Assembly: GCA_937120475.1 (NCBI GenBank)
Contig: CAKZJV010000007.1
Span: forward strand, 1,380,068 to 1,444,067
Reading direction: 5' to 3'
Length of the DNA stretch: 64,000 nt
Origin: an uncultured Cryomorphaceae bacterium
GTDB taxonomy: Bacteria > Bacteroidota > Bacteroidia > Flavobacteriales > Schleiferiaceae
The position numbers were made by a program, and so were the translations under genes. A model generated the notes under the pieces. The model had not been told where the DNA came from. It was given only the letters and a program-made list of their open reading frames with translations, and made no database searches. Of the stretch, positions 20,134 to 30,357 are shown piece after piece; the first letter of the stretch is position 1; each line of letters starts with the position of its first letter.

Positions 20134-20685
20134 TTATTTCTTAAAGGGTAATCCAAATTTTTCCAACAGTGCTTTCGCTTCTTTATCGGTATTGGCCGTG
20201 GTCACAAAAGTGATGTCCATACCGGTAATACGATTCACCTTATCAATATCTATTTCGGGGAAGATGATCTGCTCGGTGATACCCAGCGTATAGTTTCCTC
20301 TTCCGTCAAATCCACTTTTCTTAATTCCGCTGAAGTCACGGATAGATGGCAAAGCCGCCCATATCAGTCTCTCCAGGAATTCGTACATACGCTCACCACG
20401 CAAAGTAACCTTCGCTCCAATGGGCATTCCCTTTCTCAGTTTGAAGTTAGAGATGTCCTTTTTGGAGTAAGTGGCGATTGCCTTCTGACCGGCAATGCGT
20501 GACATTTCGTCAACCGCATATTCGATGAGCTTCTTGTCAGCGGTGGCTTCACCAATACCCTGAGAGAGAACAATCTTCTTCAGGCGAGGTACTTCCATTA
20601 CATTTTTGTAACTGAACTCTTCCCTAAGAGCGGGAATAACCTCTTTATTGTACTTTTCTTTGAATGTAGGGGTGTAAGTACTCAT
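20134..20685 (-). CDS. rplE: 50S ribosomal protein L5
   Basis: Binds 5S rRNA and bridges to the 30S head. Blocks [40 protein letters not shown] and [20 protein letters not shown] are conserved. The ATG at 20685 overlaps the rplX stop by one base (TGATG), which favours it over the GTG codon just upstream. This gives 183 residues. Confidence 0.98.
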   Translation of the reverse strand: MSTYTPTFKEKYNKEVIPALREEFSYKNVMEVPRLKKIVLSQGIGEATADKKLIEYAVDEMSRIAGQKAIATYSKKDISNFKLRKGMPIGAKVTLRGERMYEFLERLIWAALPSIRDFSGIKKSGFDGRGNYTLGITEQIIFPEIDIDKVNRITGMDITFVTTANTDKEAKALLEKFGLPFKK

Positions 20686-21002
20686 CACTTAATGATCTCT
20701 TGCGTTTTTTTGGAATACCTTACCAGTTTTCCATTATCATCTTTTTTGCGACCCACTCGGGTTGCATTTCCGTCTGAATCTACAAACATCAGGTTGGAAA
20801 GGTGGATCGGAGCTTCTTTCTCAGTAATTCCACCCTGTGGGTTGGAAGCACTGGGCTTCATGTGCTTTTTCACCACATTCACACCCTCTACCAGGGCTTT
20901 ATTCTGGGCGGGAAGCATTTCAATTACAGTACCGGTCTGGTCTTTATACTCTCCGGCCAGTACTTTTACTTTATCGCCTTTCTTAATGTGAAACTTTGCC
21001 AT
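20685..21002 (-). CDS. rplX: 50S ribosomal protein L24
   Basis: Assembly initiator of the large subunit. The ATG at 21002 gives [20 protein letters not shown] with the KOW motif. It continues through [20 protein letters not shown] and [20 protein letters not shown]. It has 105 residues. An in-frame extension to 21044 runs back towards rplN and lacks L24 similarity. The stop overlaps the rplE start. Confidence 0.97.
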   Translation of the reverse strand: MAKFHIKKGDKVKVLAGEYKDQTGTVIEMLPAQNKALVEGVNVVKKHMKPSASNPQGGITEKEAPIHLSNLMFVDSDGNATRVGRKKDDNGKLVRYSKKTQEIIK

Positions 21003-21015
21003 CTTCCTAATCTTA

Positions 21016-21384
21016 TTAAAGTACCTCTGGTGCCAGTGAAACAATCTTCATAAACTGACGGTCACGCAGTTCTCTGGATACCGGACCAAAAACACGGGTT
21101 CCGCGCATTTCGCCCTGGGCATTCAGCAGTACACAGGCATTGTCATCAAAGCGGATGTATGATCCATCAGCTCTGCGCACTTCCTTCTTGGTACGAACTA
21201 CCACTGCCGTTGATACTTGTCCTTTCTTTACGTTACCAGCGGGAGTCGCCTCCTTTACGGAAACCACTATTTTGTCGCCCACCGAGGCGTAGCGTCTTTT
21301 GGTACCTCCCAGCACGCGAATACAAAGTACTTCCTTGGCACCTGTATTATCCGCAACTCTAAGTCTTGACTCTTGCTGTAACAT
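21016..21384 (-). CDS. rplN: 50S ribosomal protein L14
   Basis: Contacts 16S rRNA in an intersubunit bridge. [40 protein letters not shown] and [20 protein letters not shown] are diagnostic. It has 122 residues and starts immediately after the rpsQ stop. Confidence 0.98.
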   Translation of the reverse strand: MLQQESRLRVADNTGAKEVLCIRVLGGTKRRYASVGDKIVVSVKEATPAGNVKKGQVSTAVVVRTKKEVRRADGSYIRFDDNACVLLNAQGEMRGTRVFGPVSRELRDRQFMKIVSLAPEVL

Positions 21385-21645
21385 TTATTTAGCTCTTTCA
21401 ATAATTTCAACTAATCTCCATCGCTTGCTCTTGCTCAAGGGACGGGTTTCCATGATCTTCACGGTATCGCCAACATTACATTGGTTTTCCTCGTCATGGG
21501 CATGGAACTTTTTGGTAGTTTTAATAAACTTACCGTACATGGGGTGTTTTTGGCGCCTTTCCACGGATACAGTAATGGATTTCTGCATCTTGTTGCTGGT
21601 TACCACACCTATACGTTCCTTTCTTAAGTTTCTTTTTTCTTCCAT
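21385..21645 (-). CDS. rpsQ: 30S ribosomal protein S17
   Basis: OB-fold 16S rRNA binder. [40 protein letters not shown] and [20 protein letters not shown] are typical. It has 86 residues. It abuts rplN without any gap and follows rpmC by 8 bases. Confidence 0.98.
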   Translation of the reverse strand: MEEKRNLRKERIGVVTSNKMQKSITVSVERRQKHPMYGKFIKTTKKFHAHDEENQCNVGDTVKIMETRPLSKSKRWRLVEIIERAK

Positions 21646-21653
21646 CAGAACGG

Positions 21654-21857
21654 TTATTGCTTATCTCCGTTTAATTGTCTGTTGCGCAACTCTGTGGCCA
21701 TACGTGCAATATCCTTGCGGGCTGCTTTCAGAGTATTTGGATTTTCCAGAGGAGAAATGGAATGAGCCATTTTGGCTTTGAAATAAGCCTCCTTTTCGTG
21801 CTCTACCCTATCCTCCAGTTCCTGGGTTGTCATTTCTTTAATTTCCGATGCTTTCAT
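21654..21857 (-). CDS. rpmC: 50S ribosomal protein L29
   Basis: Small helical protein at the exit tunnel. [20 protein letters not shown] and [15 protein letters not shown] match the family. It has 67 residues and lies between rplP and rpsQ. Confidence 0.96.
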   Translation of the reverse strand: MKASEIKEMTTQELEDRVEHEKEAYFKAKMAHSISPLENPNTLKAARKDIARMATELRNRQLNGDKQ

Positions 21858-21870
21858 CTTTCAAACTTTA

Positions 21871-22293
21871 TTAAGCGCCAGCGTAATCCCTGCGAACAAT
21901 GAATTTAGTTTTCACCGGCAATTTTTGAGCCGCCAAGCGAAGTGCTTCTTTGGCTATTTCGCTGTTTACACCGTCCAATTCAAAGATGATACGACCCGGT
22001 TTTACAACGGCCACCCAATGATCAAGGGCACCTTTTCCCTTACCCATACGTACCTCTGCCGGTTTTTTAGTAATAGGCTTATCGGGAAAAATACGAATCC
22101 AAAGCTGCCCTTCCCTTTTCATGAAACGGGTAGCAGCAATACGAGCCGCTTCAATCTGGCGGGAGGTAATAAACACCTCATCCATTGCTTTTATGGCAAA
22201 GCTTCCGAAGGCAATCTGGGCTCCACGGTGTGCATTTCCCTTCATGCGGCCTTTAAACTGCTTTCTGTGCTTTGTTTTTTTAGGTTGTAACAT
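21871..22293 (-). CDS. rplP: 50S ribosomal protein L16
   Basis: Needed for A-site tRNA positioning. [20 protein letters not shown], the region around [20 protein letters not shown] with [20 protein letters not shown], and the C-terminal [20 protein letters not shown] are conserved. It has 140 residues. Confidence 0.98.
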   Translation of the reverse strand: MLQPKKTKHRKQFKGRMKGNAHRGAQIAFGSFAIKAMDEVFITSRQIEAARIAATRFMKREGQLWIRIFPDKPITKKPAEVRMGKGKGALDHWVAVVKPGRIIFELDGVNSEIAKEALRLAAQKLPVKTKFIVRRDYAGA

Positions 22294-22321
22294 CTTACTA
22301 AGCTTCTTTTAATAAGGTCTC

Positions 22322-23056
22322 TTACTTATTAGTTCTTCTCTTTCGGCCACCTCCGCGTGGTGCTCCTCCCTGAGGACCTCCGGATTTTCCACCTTTCTTC
22401 ACGGTACCCAGCAAGTTGCTCAGGTCACGTTTTCCGTAAACTTCACCTTTCATAATCCATACCTTGAAACCGATACGACCATAAGTGGTGTGAGCTTCGG
22501 ACAAAGCATAGTCGATATCTGCACGGAAAGTGTGCAATGGGGTACGACCATCCTTGTACATTTCTGAACGGGCCATTTCAGCACCATTCAAACGGCCGGA
22601 AGCCTGTATTTTTATTCCTTCTGCACCCATTCGCATGGTAGCAGCAATCGCCATTTTAATAGCTCTACGGTATGAAATACGTCCTTCTACCTGACGGGCA
22701 ATGCTATCTGCAACCAATTTGGCATCCAGTTCGGGGCGTTTGATCTCAAAAATATTGATCTGCACCTCTTTCCTGGTGAGTTTTTTCAACTCTTCCTTCA
22801 GCTTATCCACTTCCTGGCCACCTTTACCAATGATGATTCCGGGACGGCTGGTGGTAATAGTGATGGTAATCAGCTTAAGGGTACGCTCAATAATGATGCG
22901 ACTTACGCTGGCTTTGGAAAGACGAGCATATAAATACTTGCGGATTTTGTCGTCTTCGGCCAGTTTATCACCGTAATCCCTTCCACCGTACCAGTTACTG
23001 TCCCAGCCACGGATAAATCCTAATCGGTTACCTATCGGGTTTGTCTTCTGTCCCAT
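22322..23056 (-). CDS. rpsC: 30S ribosomal protein S3
   Basis: Lines the mRNA entry channel. The KH domain has [20 protein letters not shown]. The C-terminal domain has [40 protein letters not shown] and [20 protein letters not shown]. It has 244 residues with a Gly/Arg/Lys-rich C-terminus. It lies 4 bases after rplV. Confidence 0.98.
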   Translation of the reverse strand: MGQKTNPIGNRLGFIRGWDSNWYGGRDYGDKLAEDDKIRKYLYARLSKASVSRIIIERTLKLITITITTSRPGIIIGKGGQEVDKLKEELKKLTRKEVQINIFEIKRPELDAKLVADSIARQVEGRISYRRAIKMAIAATMRMGAEGIKIQASGRLNGAEMARSEMYKDGRTPLHTFRADIDYALSEAHTTYGRIGFKVWIMKGEVYGKRDLSNLLGTVKKGGKSGGPQGGAPRGGGRKRRTNK

Positions 23057-23060
23057 TCAG

Positions 23061-23492
23061 TTATGAATTACTTTCGTTTACTTCTTCAGCTACTTCCGCA
23101 TTACGGGCATCTACAACAACCGTAACGTGGTTACTTCTTTTACGAATGCGGTGTGCCCTTCCCTGGGGAGCAGGCTGAATACGCTTCAACATTCTTGCAC
23201 TATCCACGTAAATTTCCTTTACGTACAAACCGGCCTCGTCCATGTTGGCTCCTTCATTTTTCTGCGACCAGTTGTGGGTGGCAGAAAGCAAGAGTTTTTC
23301 CAAACGGTTGCTAGCCTCCTTACCACTGTGGCGTAACAGGAACATGGCCTTATCTACGTCCATGCCGCGAACCATATCCGCCACCAACCTCATTTTACGA
23401 GGTGAGGTAGGACAGTTATTCAACTTTGCAATAGCCAGGTTTTTTCTGGCTTCTTTTATTGCCTCTGCTCTAAGTCTTTTTCTGGCACCCAT
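23061..23492 (-). CDS. rplV: 50S ribosomal protein L22
   Basis: Its beta hairpin lines the exit tunnel. [35 protein letters not shown] and [20 protein letters not shown] are typical. It has 143 residues and lies between rpsS and rpsC. Confidence 0.97.
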   Translation of the reverse strand: MGARKRLRAEAIKEARKNLAIAKLNNCPTSPRKMRLVADMVRGMDVDKAMFLLRHSGKEASNRLEKLLLSATHNWSQKNEGANMDEAGLYVKEIYVDSARMLKRIQPAPQGRAHRIRKRSNHVTVVVDARNAEVAEEVNESNS

Positions 23493-23503
23493 AATAAATG
23501 TTA

Positions 23504-23785
23504 TTAGCGCTTACCTTTATCTTTCTTATTTCCAGCATGGCCACGGAAGGTACGGGTAGGTGAAAATTCACCTAGCTTATGACCTACCATGTTTTCAGTA
23601 ACGAATACCGGCACAAAGGTGCGGCCGTTATGAACCGCGATTGTTTGTCCTACAAAATCAGGAGAGATCATGGAAGAGCGGGAATAGGTTTTAATAACCG
23701 ACTTCTTTGCACCCTCAACATTTTCGAGCACTTTCTTCTCCAATTTGTAATGGATATATGGACCTTTTTTAAGTGACCTTGCCAT
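23504..23785 (-). CDS. rpsS: 30S ribosomal protein S19
   Basis: 30S head protein paired with S13. [40 protein letters not shown] and [20 protein letters not shown] are diagnostic. It has 93 residues and lies 5 bases after rplB. Confidence 0.98.
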   Translation of the reverse strand: MARSLKKGPYIHYKLEKKVLENVEGAKKSVIKTYSRSSMISPDFVGQTIAVHNGRTFVPVFVTENMVGHKLGEFSPTRTFRGHAGNKKDKGKR

Positions 23786-23790
23786 CTATA

Positions 23791-24618
23791 TTATTTTTTC
23801 CTTCTTTCTACAATGTACTTGTTGGATTCCTTCTTAGGCGTACGGGTTTTATAACCTTTAGCCGGAATACCATTCCTGGAACGTGGGTGACCTCCGGAAG
23901 CCCTTCCTTCACCACCACCCATCGGGTGATCCACCGGGTTCATAGCAACACCACGTACCCGTGGCCTTCTTCCTAACCAACGCTTGCGACCGGCTTTTCC
24001 GGAAATCTCCTGGGCGTTGTCAGAATTGCTTACTGCACCAATCATTGCCTTGCAGGTAACCAGTATCATACGGGATTCTCCACTGGGCAATTTGATGATG
24101 GCATACTTACCATCACGCGCAGAAAGCTGGGCAAACGATCCGGCACTACGGGCTATTACAGCTCCTTGTCCGGGGCGCATCTCAATACACGAGATTACGG
24201 TACCCATAGGGATATCCGAAAGGAACATCGCGTTTCCTATTTCAGGGGTAGCCTGTGCTCCACTTACCACCTGCTGCCCGGCCTGAAGGCCATTAGGGGC
24301 AACCATGTACCGTTTTTCACCATCGGCATATACCAATAGGGCGATACGTGCACTGCGGTTGGGATCGTACTCAATAGATTTAACTGTAGCCGGAATACCA
24401 TCTTTATCACGCTTAAAGTCGATAACGCGGTATTTTTGCTTATGCCCACCACCGATATAGCGCATGGTCATCTTTCCGGTATTATTCCTACCTCCGGATT
24501 TACCTTTTCCTTTTACCAGTGATTTTTCAGCTTTAGCCCCCTTGGTAAGGTTGCCAAAGTCACTAACCACTTTAAAGCGCTGACCCGGTGTAACGGGTTT
24601 TAATTTTCGTACTGCCAT
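23791..24618 (-). CDS. rplB: 50S ribosomal protein L2
   Basis: Required for subunit association and peptidyl-transferase activity. [40 protein letters not shown] and the C-terminal [20 protein letters not shown], containing the conserved His, are present. It has 275 residues. Confidence 0.98.
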   Translation of the reverse strand: MAVRKLKPVTPGQRFKVVSDFGNLTKGAKAEKSLVKGKGKSGGRNNTGKMTMRYIGGGHKQKYRVIDFKRDKDGIPATVKSIEYDPNRSARIALLVYADGEKRYMVAPNGLQAGQQVVSGAQATPEIGNAMFLSDIPMGTVISCIEMRPGQGAVIARSAGSFAQLSARDGKYAIIKLPSGESRMILVTCKAMIGAVSNSDNAQEISGKAGRKRWLGRRPRVRGVAMNPVDHPMGGGEGRASGGHPRSRNGIPAKGYKTRTPKKESNKYIVERRKK

Positions 24619-24622
24619 CGTA

Positions 24623-24913
24623 TCAAATGTTACTATACAGATCTATCGTCTCACCACTACGCACCTGCACTACGGCTTTTTTGTAAGAACCGGAATTTCC
24701 GCTTACAACACCATTTTTAGTGTAGCGCATTTTACGCTTACCGGGCACTACCATGGTACGAATGCTCTCGATGTGTACATCGTACAAACTCTCAATTGCA
24801 TTCTTGATCTCAATCTTATTTGCCTTTTTATCCACTACAAAAGCAAAGCGATTGTTATCCTCACTATCCGCTGTAGCTTTTTCTGTAATTACCGGTCTTA
24901 TCAAGATGCCCAT
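24623..24913 (-). CDS. rplW: 50S ribosomal protein L23
   Basis: Exit-tunnel docking site for trigger factor and [43 protein letters not shown] and [20 protein letters not shown] are typical. It has 96 residues and lies 3 bases after rplD. Confidence 0.97.
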   Translation of the reverse strand: MGILIRPVITEKATADSEDNNRFAFVVDKKANKIEIKNAIESLYDVHIESIRTMVVPGKRKMRYTKNGVVSGNSGSYKKAVVQVRSGETIDLYSNI

Positions 24914-24916
24914 GGC

Positions 24917-25546
24917 TTATTTTCTTAATAGTTTTTCCAATTTTTCCAACGAATCTTCTGTCAAAACCACACTCTGAGCGTTCATTAACTCATAAGTACT
25001 TAATTCAGAAGCTATTACAACGTCAGAACCCTTAAAATTTCGGGACGACAAATATACAGTTTTATTTGACTCTCCAAGCACGATGAGGGATTTTTTCCCG
25101 TCCAGTCCAAGCGCCTTCATTACGCCAATGAAATCCTTGGTTTTTGGAGTGTCAAATGAAAGGTTTTCGATCACCTGCAAATTGTTTTCACCAGCTTTCA
25201 AACTCAGGGCTGATTTGCGGGCGGTTGCCTTAACCTTTTTATTCAGTTTAAAACCGTAGTTACGCGGGCGAGGACCGAAAACGGTACCACCACCTCTTTG
25301 TACAGGCGATTTGAGTGAGCCTACACGAGCATTACCTGTTCCCTTCTGACGAAAGAATTTTTTGGTAGTACGTGAAATCTCAGCTCTTTCCTTGGCTTTA
25401 TGCGTACCCTGGCGTTGATTGGCCAGGTATTGCTTTACATCCAGGTAAATGGCGTGATGATTGGGCTCAACACTGTAAAGATCATCGGCCAGGGTAACTT
25501 TACGGCCGGTTTCTTTTCCTTCTTTGTTCAATACCGGTAATTCCAT
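24917..25546 (-). CDS. rplD: 50S ribosomal protein L4
   Basis: Early assembly protein whose loop reaches the exit tunnel. KAKERAEISRTTKKFFRQKG, TGNARVGSLKSPVQRGGGTV and FGPRPRNYGFKLNKKVKATA are diagnostic. The ATG at 25546 overlaps the rplC stop by one base (TGATG), so it is preferred over the GTG just upstream. This gives 209 residues. Confidence 0.98.
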   Translation of the reverse strand: MELPVLNKEGKETGRKVTLADDLYSVEPNHHAIYLDVKQYLANQRQGTHKAKERAEISRTTKKFFRQKGTGNARVGSLKSPVQRGGGTVFGPRPRNYGFKLNKKVKATARKSALSLKAGENNLQVIENLSFDTPKTKDFIGVMKALGLDGKKSLIVLGESNKTVYLSSRNFKGSDVVIASELSTYELMNAQSVVLTEDSLEKLEKLLRK

Positions 25547-26163
25547 CACTTGCTAATTATTACATATGAATTTTTAGCTCCGGGAACGGATCCCTTTACT
25601 ACCAATAAATTATTGTCTTTGTCCACTTTGAGTACCTTCAGGTTTTCGATCATGGTTTTGGCACCACCGGTACGGCCGGCCATTTTCATTCCTTTGAAAA
25701 CACGTGAAGGGTCAGAACCGGCACCGATAGAACCCGGTGCACGAAGGCGGTTATGCTGACCGTGGGTAGATTGTCCTACACCACCAAATCCGTGACGTTT
25801 TACAACGCCCTGGAAACCTTTTCCTTTGGAGGTTCCGGTAACATCCACAAACTCTCCTTCAACAAATATATCTACAGATACCTCGTCACCAAGTTTTACT
25901 TCATTAGCAAAACCGTCAACTTCGATAATGCGGTTCTTTACGGGAACTCCGGCTTTTTTGAAGTGGCCTATCTGTTGTTGGGCAACATTTTTTTCGCTAC
26001 GATCACCAAAGGCAATCTGAATGGCGTTATAACCATCGGTTTCGGTGGTTTTTACTTGAGAAACCACACAAGGACCAGCTTCGATAACGGTACAGGGTAA
26101 ATTTTTACCGTTTTCGTCAAAGAGGCTTGTCATTCCGATCTTTTTACCGATCAATCCAGGCAT
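25546..26163 (-). CDS. rplC: 50S ribosomal protein L3
   Basis: One of the first proteins in 50S assembly. [48 protein letters not shown]-type block and [11 protein letters not shown] are conserved. It has 205 residues. A 35-base gap separates it from rpsJ. Confidence 0.98.
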   Translation of the reverse strand: MPGLIGKKIGMTSLFDENGKNLPCTVIEAGPCVVSQVKTTETDGYNAIQIAFGDRSEKNVAQQQIGHFKKAGVPVKNRIIEVDGFANEVKLGDEVSVDIFVEGEFVDVTGTSKGKGFQGVVKRHGFGGVGQSTHGQHNRLRAPGSIGAGSDPSRVFKGMKMAGRTGGAKTMIENLKVLKVDKDNNLLVVKGSVPGAKNSYVIISK

Positions 26164-26198
26164 TCGACCTAATTTTTAAGTTTACTATTTTATTTCTG

Positions 26199-26504
26199 TC
26201 ACACTTTAATCTCTACTTCCACACCACTGGGCAGCTCTAATTTCATGAGTGCATCAATAGTTTTAGAAGAAGAAGAGTAGATATCCATCAGCCTCTTGTA
26301 CGAAGACAACTGGAATTGCTCCCTTGACTTCTTATTTACGTGAGGCGAGCGGAGCACGGTATAGATGCGCTTGTTGGTTGGCAATGGAATTGGCCCGTTA
26401 ACAATAGCACCGGTACTCTTAACCGTTTTTACGATCTTCTCGGCAGACTTATCCACCAGGTTGTAATCGTATGATTTAAGCTTAATCCTGATTTTCTGGC
26501 TCAT
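26199..26504 (-). CDS. rpsJ: 30S ribosomal protein S10
   Basis: 30S head protein and, in E. coli, NusB partner in antitermination. [40 protein letters not shown] and [11 protein letters not shown] are diagnostic. It has 101 residues. It follows fusA directly after 15 bases, with no tuf gene between. Confidence 0.98.
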   Translation of the reverse strand: MSQKIRIKLKSYDYNLVDKSAEKIVKTVKSTGAIVNGPIPLPTNKRIYTVLRSPHVNKKSREQFQLSSYKRLMDIYSSSSKTIDALMKLELPSGVEVEIKV

Positions 26505-26519
26505 CTTATCTAACTTATC

Positions 26520-28622
26520 TTAAGCTGGTTGTCCTTTTACTTTAGCAATCACTTCCTGGGCAACGTTTTTAGGAGCCTCTTCAAAGTGAGAGAATTCCAT
26601 AGTTGATGTTGCACGTCCTGATGAAATGGTACGCAGGGCAGTTACATAACCGAACATTTCCGACAAAGGCACTTTAGCCTTGATCACTTTAGATCCGGAG
26701 CGGTCACCCATTCCTTCTACCATTCCCCTTCTACGGTTCAGGTCACCTACAATATCACCCATGTTTTCTTCGGGAGTCAATACCTCCAGCTTCATAATGG
26801 GCTCCAACAATACGGGTTGTGCCTTGGGCAATGCCTCGCGATAGGCCATTTTGGCCGCCAACTCAAACGACAACTGGTCGGAGTCAACTGCGTGGAAAGA
26901 TCCATCGCTAAGGGTTACCGTTAAATTATCTACCGGGAAACCAGCCAAAACACCGTTGGTCATAGCATCCTTAAATCCTTTTTCTACGGAGGGGATAAAT
27001 TCCTTGGGAACGTTACCACCTTTCACTTCGTTATTGAAAACCAGACCTGGCTTTTCTGGGTCACCAGGACCTATTGTAACAATAATATCTGCGAACTTAC
27101 CACGACCACCTGTTTGCTTTTTGTAAACCTCGCGGTGTTGAACGGTACCATTGATCGCTTCCTTGTAAGAAACCTGGGGAGCTCCCTGGTTTACTTCCAC
27201 CTTAAATTCACGCTTCAAGCGGTCCATAATAATATCCAGGTGAAGCTCACCCATTCCACTAATTACCGTCTGACCAGAGTCCTCATCGGTTTTAACCTGG
27301 AAGGTTGGATCTTCTTCTACCAACTTACCTAAGGCTACACCGAGTTTATCCACATCAGCCTGTGTTTTAGGCTCAATGGCTAAGCCGATTACCGGCTCAG
27401 GGAAATTCATGGATTCCAAAATAATAGGACGGCTTTCGTCACAAAGGGTATCTCCGGTTTTGATATCCTTAAAACCTACCAATGCACCAATATCTCCAGC
27501 ACCCAAAGCTTCAATCTGGTTTTGCTTATTGGCGTGCATCTGGAAGATACGGCTGATACGTTCTTTTTTACCCGTACGGGTATTCAAAACATAGGAACCT
27601 GCATTGAGGTTACCCGAGTAAGCCCTGGTAAAGCACAGACGACCTACGTAAGGGTCAGTGGCAATTTTAAAGGCCAGACCGGCAAATGGCTCGTCATAGC
27701 CAGGCTTGCGCTTTTCTTCATTTTCGGTATCGGGGTTAGTACCCACAATAGCATCAACATCCAATGGAGAAGGAAGGATTTCCATCACCATATCCAGCAT
27801 AGCTTGAACACCTTTGTTTTTAAAGGCTGAACCACACATCATAGGAACAACCGTTCCGGCAATGGTAGCTTCGCGAAGAGCATCCAGAATTTCTCTTTCG
27901 GTGAGAGATTCGGGGTCTTCAAAATATTTTTCCATTAAGGTATCGTTGAACTCAGCAACTGCCTCAAGCAGTTTCTCACGATACTCGGTAGCTTCTTCCA
28001 ATACATCAGCAGGAATGTCAACCGTTTCGAAAGTCATACCCTGATCTTCCTCATTCCAAACAATGCCACGGAAATTGATCAGGTCCACCACTCCTTTAAA
28101 ATCAGATTCGGCTCCAATTGGAATTTGAAGTGGCAAAGCATGGCTTCCCAACATTTCCTTAACCTGACGGCAAACGTTCAGGAAGTCTGCACCCTGGCGA
28201 TCCATTTTATTCACAAAACCAATACGTGGCACGTTGTAGTTGTTGGCCAAACGCCAGTTGGTTTCAGATTGTGGTTCAACACCATCCACCGCACTAAAAA
28301 GGAAAACCAAACCATCCAATACACGTAGGGAACGGTTTACCTCTACGGTAAAGTCAACGTGTCCAGGAGTGTCAATAATGTTTACGTGATATTCAGTACC
28401 ACGGTAAGGCCACTTTAAGGTAGTAGCGGCAGAAGTAATGGTAATACCTCTTTCCTGCTCCTGCTCCATCCAGTCCATAGTAGCTGCACCATCGTGTACC
28501 TCACCAATCTTGTGGCTTACACCACCGTAATAAAGAATACGCTCGGTAGTAGTAGTTTTTCCCGCATCAATGTGGGCAGCGATACCTATGTTACGTGTAT
28601 ATTTTAAATCTCTTTTAGCCAT
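26520..28622 (-). CDS. fusA: Translation elongation factor G
   Basis: GTPase catalysing ribosomal translocation. The G1 motif [18 protein letters not shown]3 with [12 protein letters not shown] and G4 NKMD are in the first 150 residues. Domain IV is marked by [18 protein letters not shown], and [20 protein letters not shown] marks domain V. It has 700 residues, standard size. It lies between rpsG and rpsJ. Confidence 0.98.
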   Translation of the reverse strand: MAKRDLKYTRNIGIAAHIDAGKTTTTERILYYGGVSHKIGEVHDGAATMDWMEQEQERGITITSAATTLKWPYRGTEYHVNIIDTPGHVDFTVEVNRSLRVLDGLVFLFSAVDGVEPQSETNWRLANNYNVPRIGFVNKMDRQGADFLNVCRQVKEMLGSHALPLQIPIGAESDFKGVVDLINFRGIVWNEEDQGMTFETVDIPADVLEEATEYREKLLEAVAEFNDTLMEKYFEDPESLTEREILDALREATIAGTVVPMMCGSAFKNKGVQAMLDMVMEILPSPLDVDAIVGTNPDTENEEKRKPGYDEPFAGLAFKIATDPYVGRLCFTRAYSGNLNAGSYVLNTRTGKKERISRIFQMHANKQNQIEALGAGDIGALVGFKDIKTGDTLCDESRPIILESMNFPEPVIGLAIEPKTQADVDKLGVALGKLVEEDPTFQVKTDEDSGQTVISGMGELHLDIIMDRLKREFKVEVNQGAPQVSYKEAINGTVQHREVYKKQTGGRGKFADIIVTIGPGDPEKPGLVFNNEVKGGNVPKEFIPSVEKGFKDAMTNGVLAGFPVDNLTVTLSDGSFHAVDSDQLSFELAAKMAYREALPKAQPVLLEPIMKLEVLTPEENMGDIVGDLNRRRGMVEGMGDRSGSKVIKAKVPLSEMFGYVTALRTISSGRATSTMEFSHFEEAPKNVAQEVIAKVKGQPA

Positions 28623-28651
28623 GGCTACTTCAGTACTTTGTCTATTAGGTT

Positions 28652-29122
28652 TTAGAATTTAAAGAATGAGAATGCCTTGTTAGCTTCGGCCATTTTATGA
28701 GTATCCTGTCTCTTTTTCACCGCTGCACCTTCTTCTTTACTTGCGGCAAGAATTTCAGCAGCCAGGCGAGCGGCCATTGACTTTTCGTTACGCTTGCGTG
28801 CGTAGGAAATCAACCACTTCATAGCCACAGAAACCTTACGGTCGGGACGAATAGGTACCGGAATCTGAAAGGTAGCACCTCCCACCCTGCGACTTCTTAC
28901 CTCCACGTGAGGCATCACATTGTTCAGGGCTTCTTTCCACAGCTCCAAACCGTTTCCTTCTTCTGTTTTTTGAGACACAATATCAATAGCCTCATAAAAC
29001 ACATTGTAAGCTACACTCTTCTTACCGCTGTACATCAGGTTGTTTACAAAACGGGTAACCAAGGTGTCATTGAACCTTGGATCGGGTAAAAGAGGTCTTT
29101 TTTTAGCTCTGGTCTTTCTCAT
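28652..29122 (-). CDS. rpsG: 30S ribosomal protein S7
   Basis: Nucleates the 30S head and contacts E-site t[43 protein letters not shown] and [20 protein letters not shown] are diagnostic. It has 156 residues and lies 15 bases after rpsL. Confidence 0.98.
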   Translation of the reverse strand: MRKTRAKKRPLLPDPRFNDTLVTRFVNNLMYSGKKSVAYNVFYEAIDIVSQKTEEGNGLELWKEALNNVMPHVEVRSRRVGGATFQIPVPIRPDRKVSVAMKWLISYARKRNEKSMAARLAAEILAASKEEGAAVKKRQDTHKMAEANKAFSFFKF

Positions 29123-29137
29123 CGCGCTTTAAAACTG

Positions 29138-29518
29138 TTACTTTTTATCTTTTGGTCTTTTGGCACCGTATTTAGATCTGCGTTGCATCCGGCCGTTCAC
29201 GCCTTGTGTATCAAGAGCTCCACGAACGATATGGTAACGCACACCGGGTAAGTCCTTCACCCTTCCACCACGAACCAGTACAATACTGTGTTCCTGAAGG
29301 TTATGACCCTCACCGGGAATATAGGCATTCACCTCATTTCCATTCACCAAACGAACCCGCGCCACTTTACGCATCGCAGAGTTTGGTTTCTTAGGCGTGG
29401 TAGTATATACGCGCGTACATACTCCTCTCTTCTGTGGTGAGGATTGCAGAGCCGCTGACTTACTCTTCTTAGCGGATTGCTTCCTGCCTTTTCTTACTAA
29501 TTGTTGTATCGTTGGCAT
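29138..29518 (-). CDS. rpsL: 30S ribosomal protein S12
   Basis: Decoding-centre protein. [39 protein letters not shown] and [20 protein letters not shown] are conserved. The lysines in TPKKPNS and GRVKDLPG that are altered in streptomycin-resistant mutants are wild type. It is the first gene of the long ribosomal stretch, with a promoter about 60 bases upstream. Confidence 0.98.
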   Translation of the reverse strand: MPTIQQLVRKGRKQSAKKSKSAALQSSPQKRGVCTRVYTTTPKKPNSAMRKVARVRLVNGNEVNAYIPGEGHNLQEHSIVLVRGGRVKDLPGVRYHIVRGALDTQGVNGRMQRRSKYGAKRPKDKK

Positions 29519-29575
29519 ACACCTATAATATATAAGCTATTAAAAATCAACAGGTACCCTATTTTTAGGGGACTG

Positions 29576-29606
29576 CAAATGTATAACTATTTCCTATACT
29601 GACAAT
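29576..29606 (-). promoter_or_regulatory. Promoter of the rpsL ribosomal operon
   Basis: On the minus strand ATTG (29606-29603), 19 bases, then TACATTTG (29583-29576). The -7 element fits TAnnTTTG fully and the -33 element matches three of four bases. It predicts a leader of about 50 bases before rpsL. Like the rpsA promoter, the -7 element continues as TTTGCAG. Confidence 0.75.
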
Positions 29607-29630
29607 ACGCGCTTAAAAAATTATTGATCA

Positions 29631-29660
29631 AAAGTAAAAGCGGGGTATTGCCCCGCTTTT
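29631..29660 (-). terminator. Terminator of the 29686-30219 gene
   Basis: Arms AAAAGCGGGG (29636-29645) and CCCCGCTTTT (29651-29660) form a 10-base-pair stem with a 5-base loop. The minus-strand tail is T-rich (TTTTACTTTTG). It lies 26 bases after the stop and insulates the rpsL promoter just downstream. Confidence 0.8.
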
Positions 29661-29685
29661 GAAATGTCCTTACCGGTGTCTGGTT

Positions 29686-30219
29686 TTAGAGAAAACTATA
29701 ACCTATTTGCAGTCGAAATTGGTACCGCCCGTTGTCACTATCTCCAAATGTTTGAGCCAGCCCAGTGTCAAAACCAAGGCTTAATCTATTCGTCAAGGTG
29801 GTCATATACCCTACCCCGAGACCTATTCCTGCACGGTCCTGGCTGTATGCGGCCGGGGGAATATCGCCATCATAGGCAGGTTCCATTCTTTCGTGGGCAT
29901 AGGTACCAAATAAACTGAGATTGAACCCTTTTAATGCTTCAGCAAAGTAAAACTTTACTCCAGGCTGAATACTGAGAATACTCCGGTCCACTAAAATTCC
30001 AAAGGCTGTTCCATCGGATTTAAAACCATATTCAAATTCACCGAAAATCGTCCACCGTCTGGCCGCCCTGGCTTCAATACCGAGGCCAAACACGGGGTAG
30101 GTTTCCCCTTCTACAAAGCCGGTGGCTCCTAAATTAACACGGGCATTAAGACTTCCCTGAGCGCCTGCTTGCTGAATAAAAAGTAAAAGAAAAGGAAAGA
30201 GTAGAAATACTTTTTTCAT
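29686..30219 (-). CDS. Outer-membrane beta-barrel protein
   Basis: The ATG at 30219 opens a signal peptide (MKKVFLLFPFLLLFIQQAGA, then Q). The mature 156 residues consist of alternating strands such as RWTIFGEFEYGFKSDG, IQPGVKFYFAEALKGFNLSL and LGVGYMTTLTNRLSLGFDTG. The end QFRLQIGYSFL, with terminal aromatic and Leu, fits an 8-strand OmpA/porin-like barrel. The function is unknown. An upstream in-frame Met at 30285 gives a longer ORF but would bury the signal peptide, so it was rejected. Confidence 0.8.
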   Translation of the reverse strand: MKKVFLLFPFLLLFIQQAGAQGSLNARVNLGATGFVEGETYPVFGLGIEARAARRWTIFGEFEYGFKSDGTAFGILVDRSILSIQPGVKFYFAEALKGFNLSLFGTYAHERMEPAYDGDIPPAAYSQDRAGIGLGVGYMTTLTNRLSLGFDTGLAQTFGDSDNGRYQFRLQIGYSFL

Positions 30220-30309
30220 AGCGGTTGGTTTTATAGTTATAATAAATCGGTTAGAAAGGACCATGCCAAAAGCCATCTCCGCCACCGTGCGAATATGGCT
30301 TAAAAGAGC

Positions 30310-30341
30310 CTTGCCCCTTCCCTATATTTATAGGTAATTTG
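30310..30341 (+). promoter_or_regulatory. Possible uvrD promoter
   Basis: CTTG (30310-30313) and TAATTTG (30335-30341, followed by CAG) resemble the Bacteroidota -33 and -7 elements. The -7 box is one base short and the spacing is off by about one. The predicted start is about 15 bases before the TTG start codon. Confidence 0.3.
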
Positions 30342-30357
30342 CAGGCCTCTTACTTTA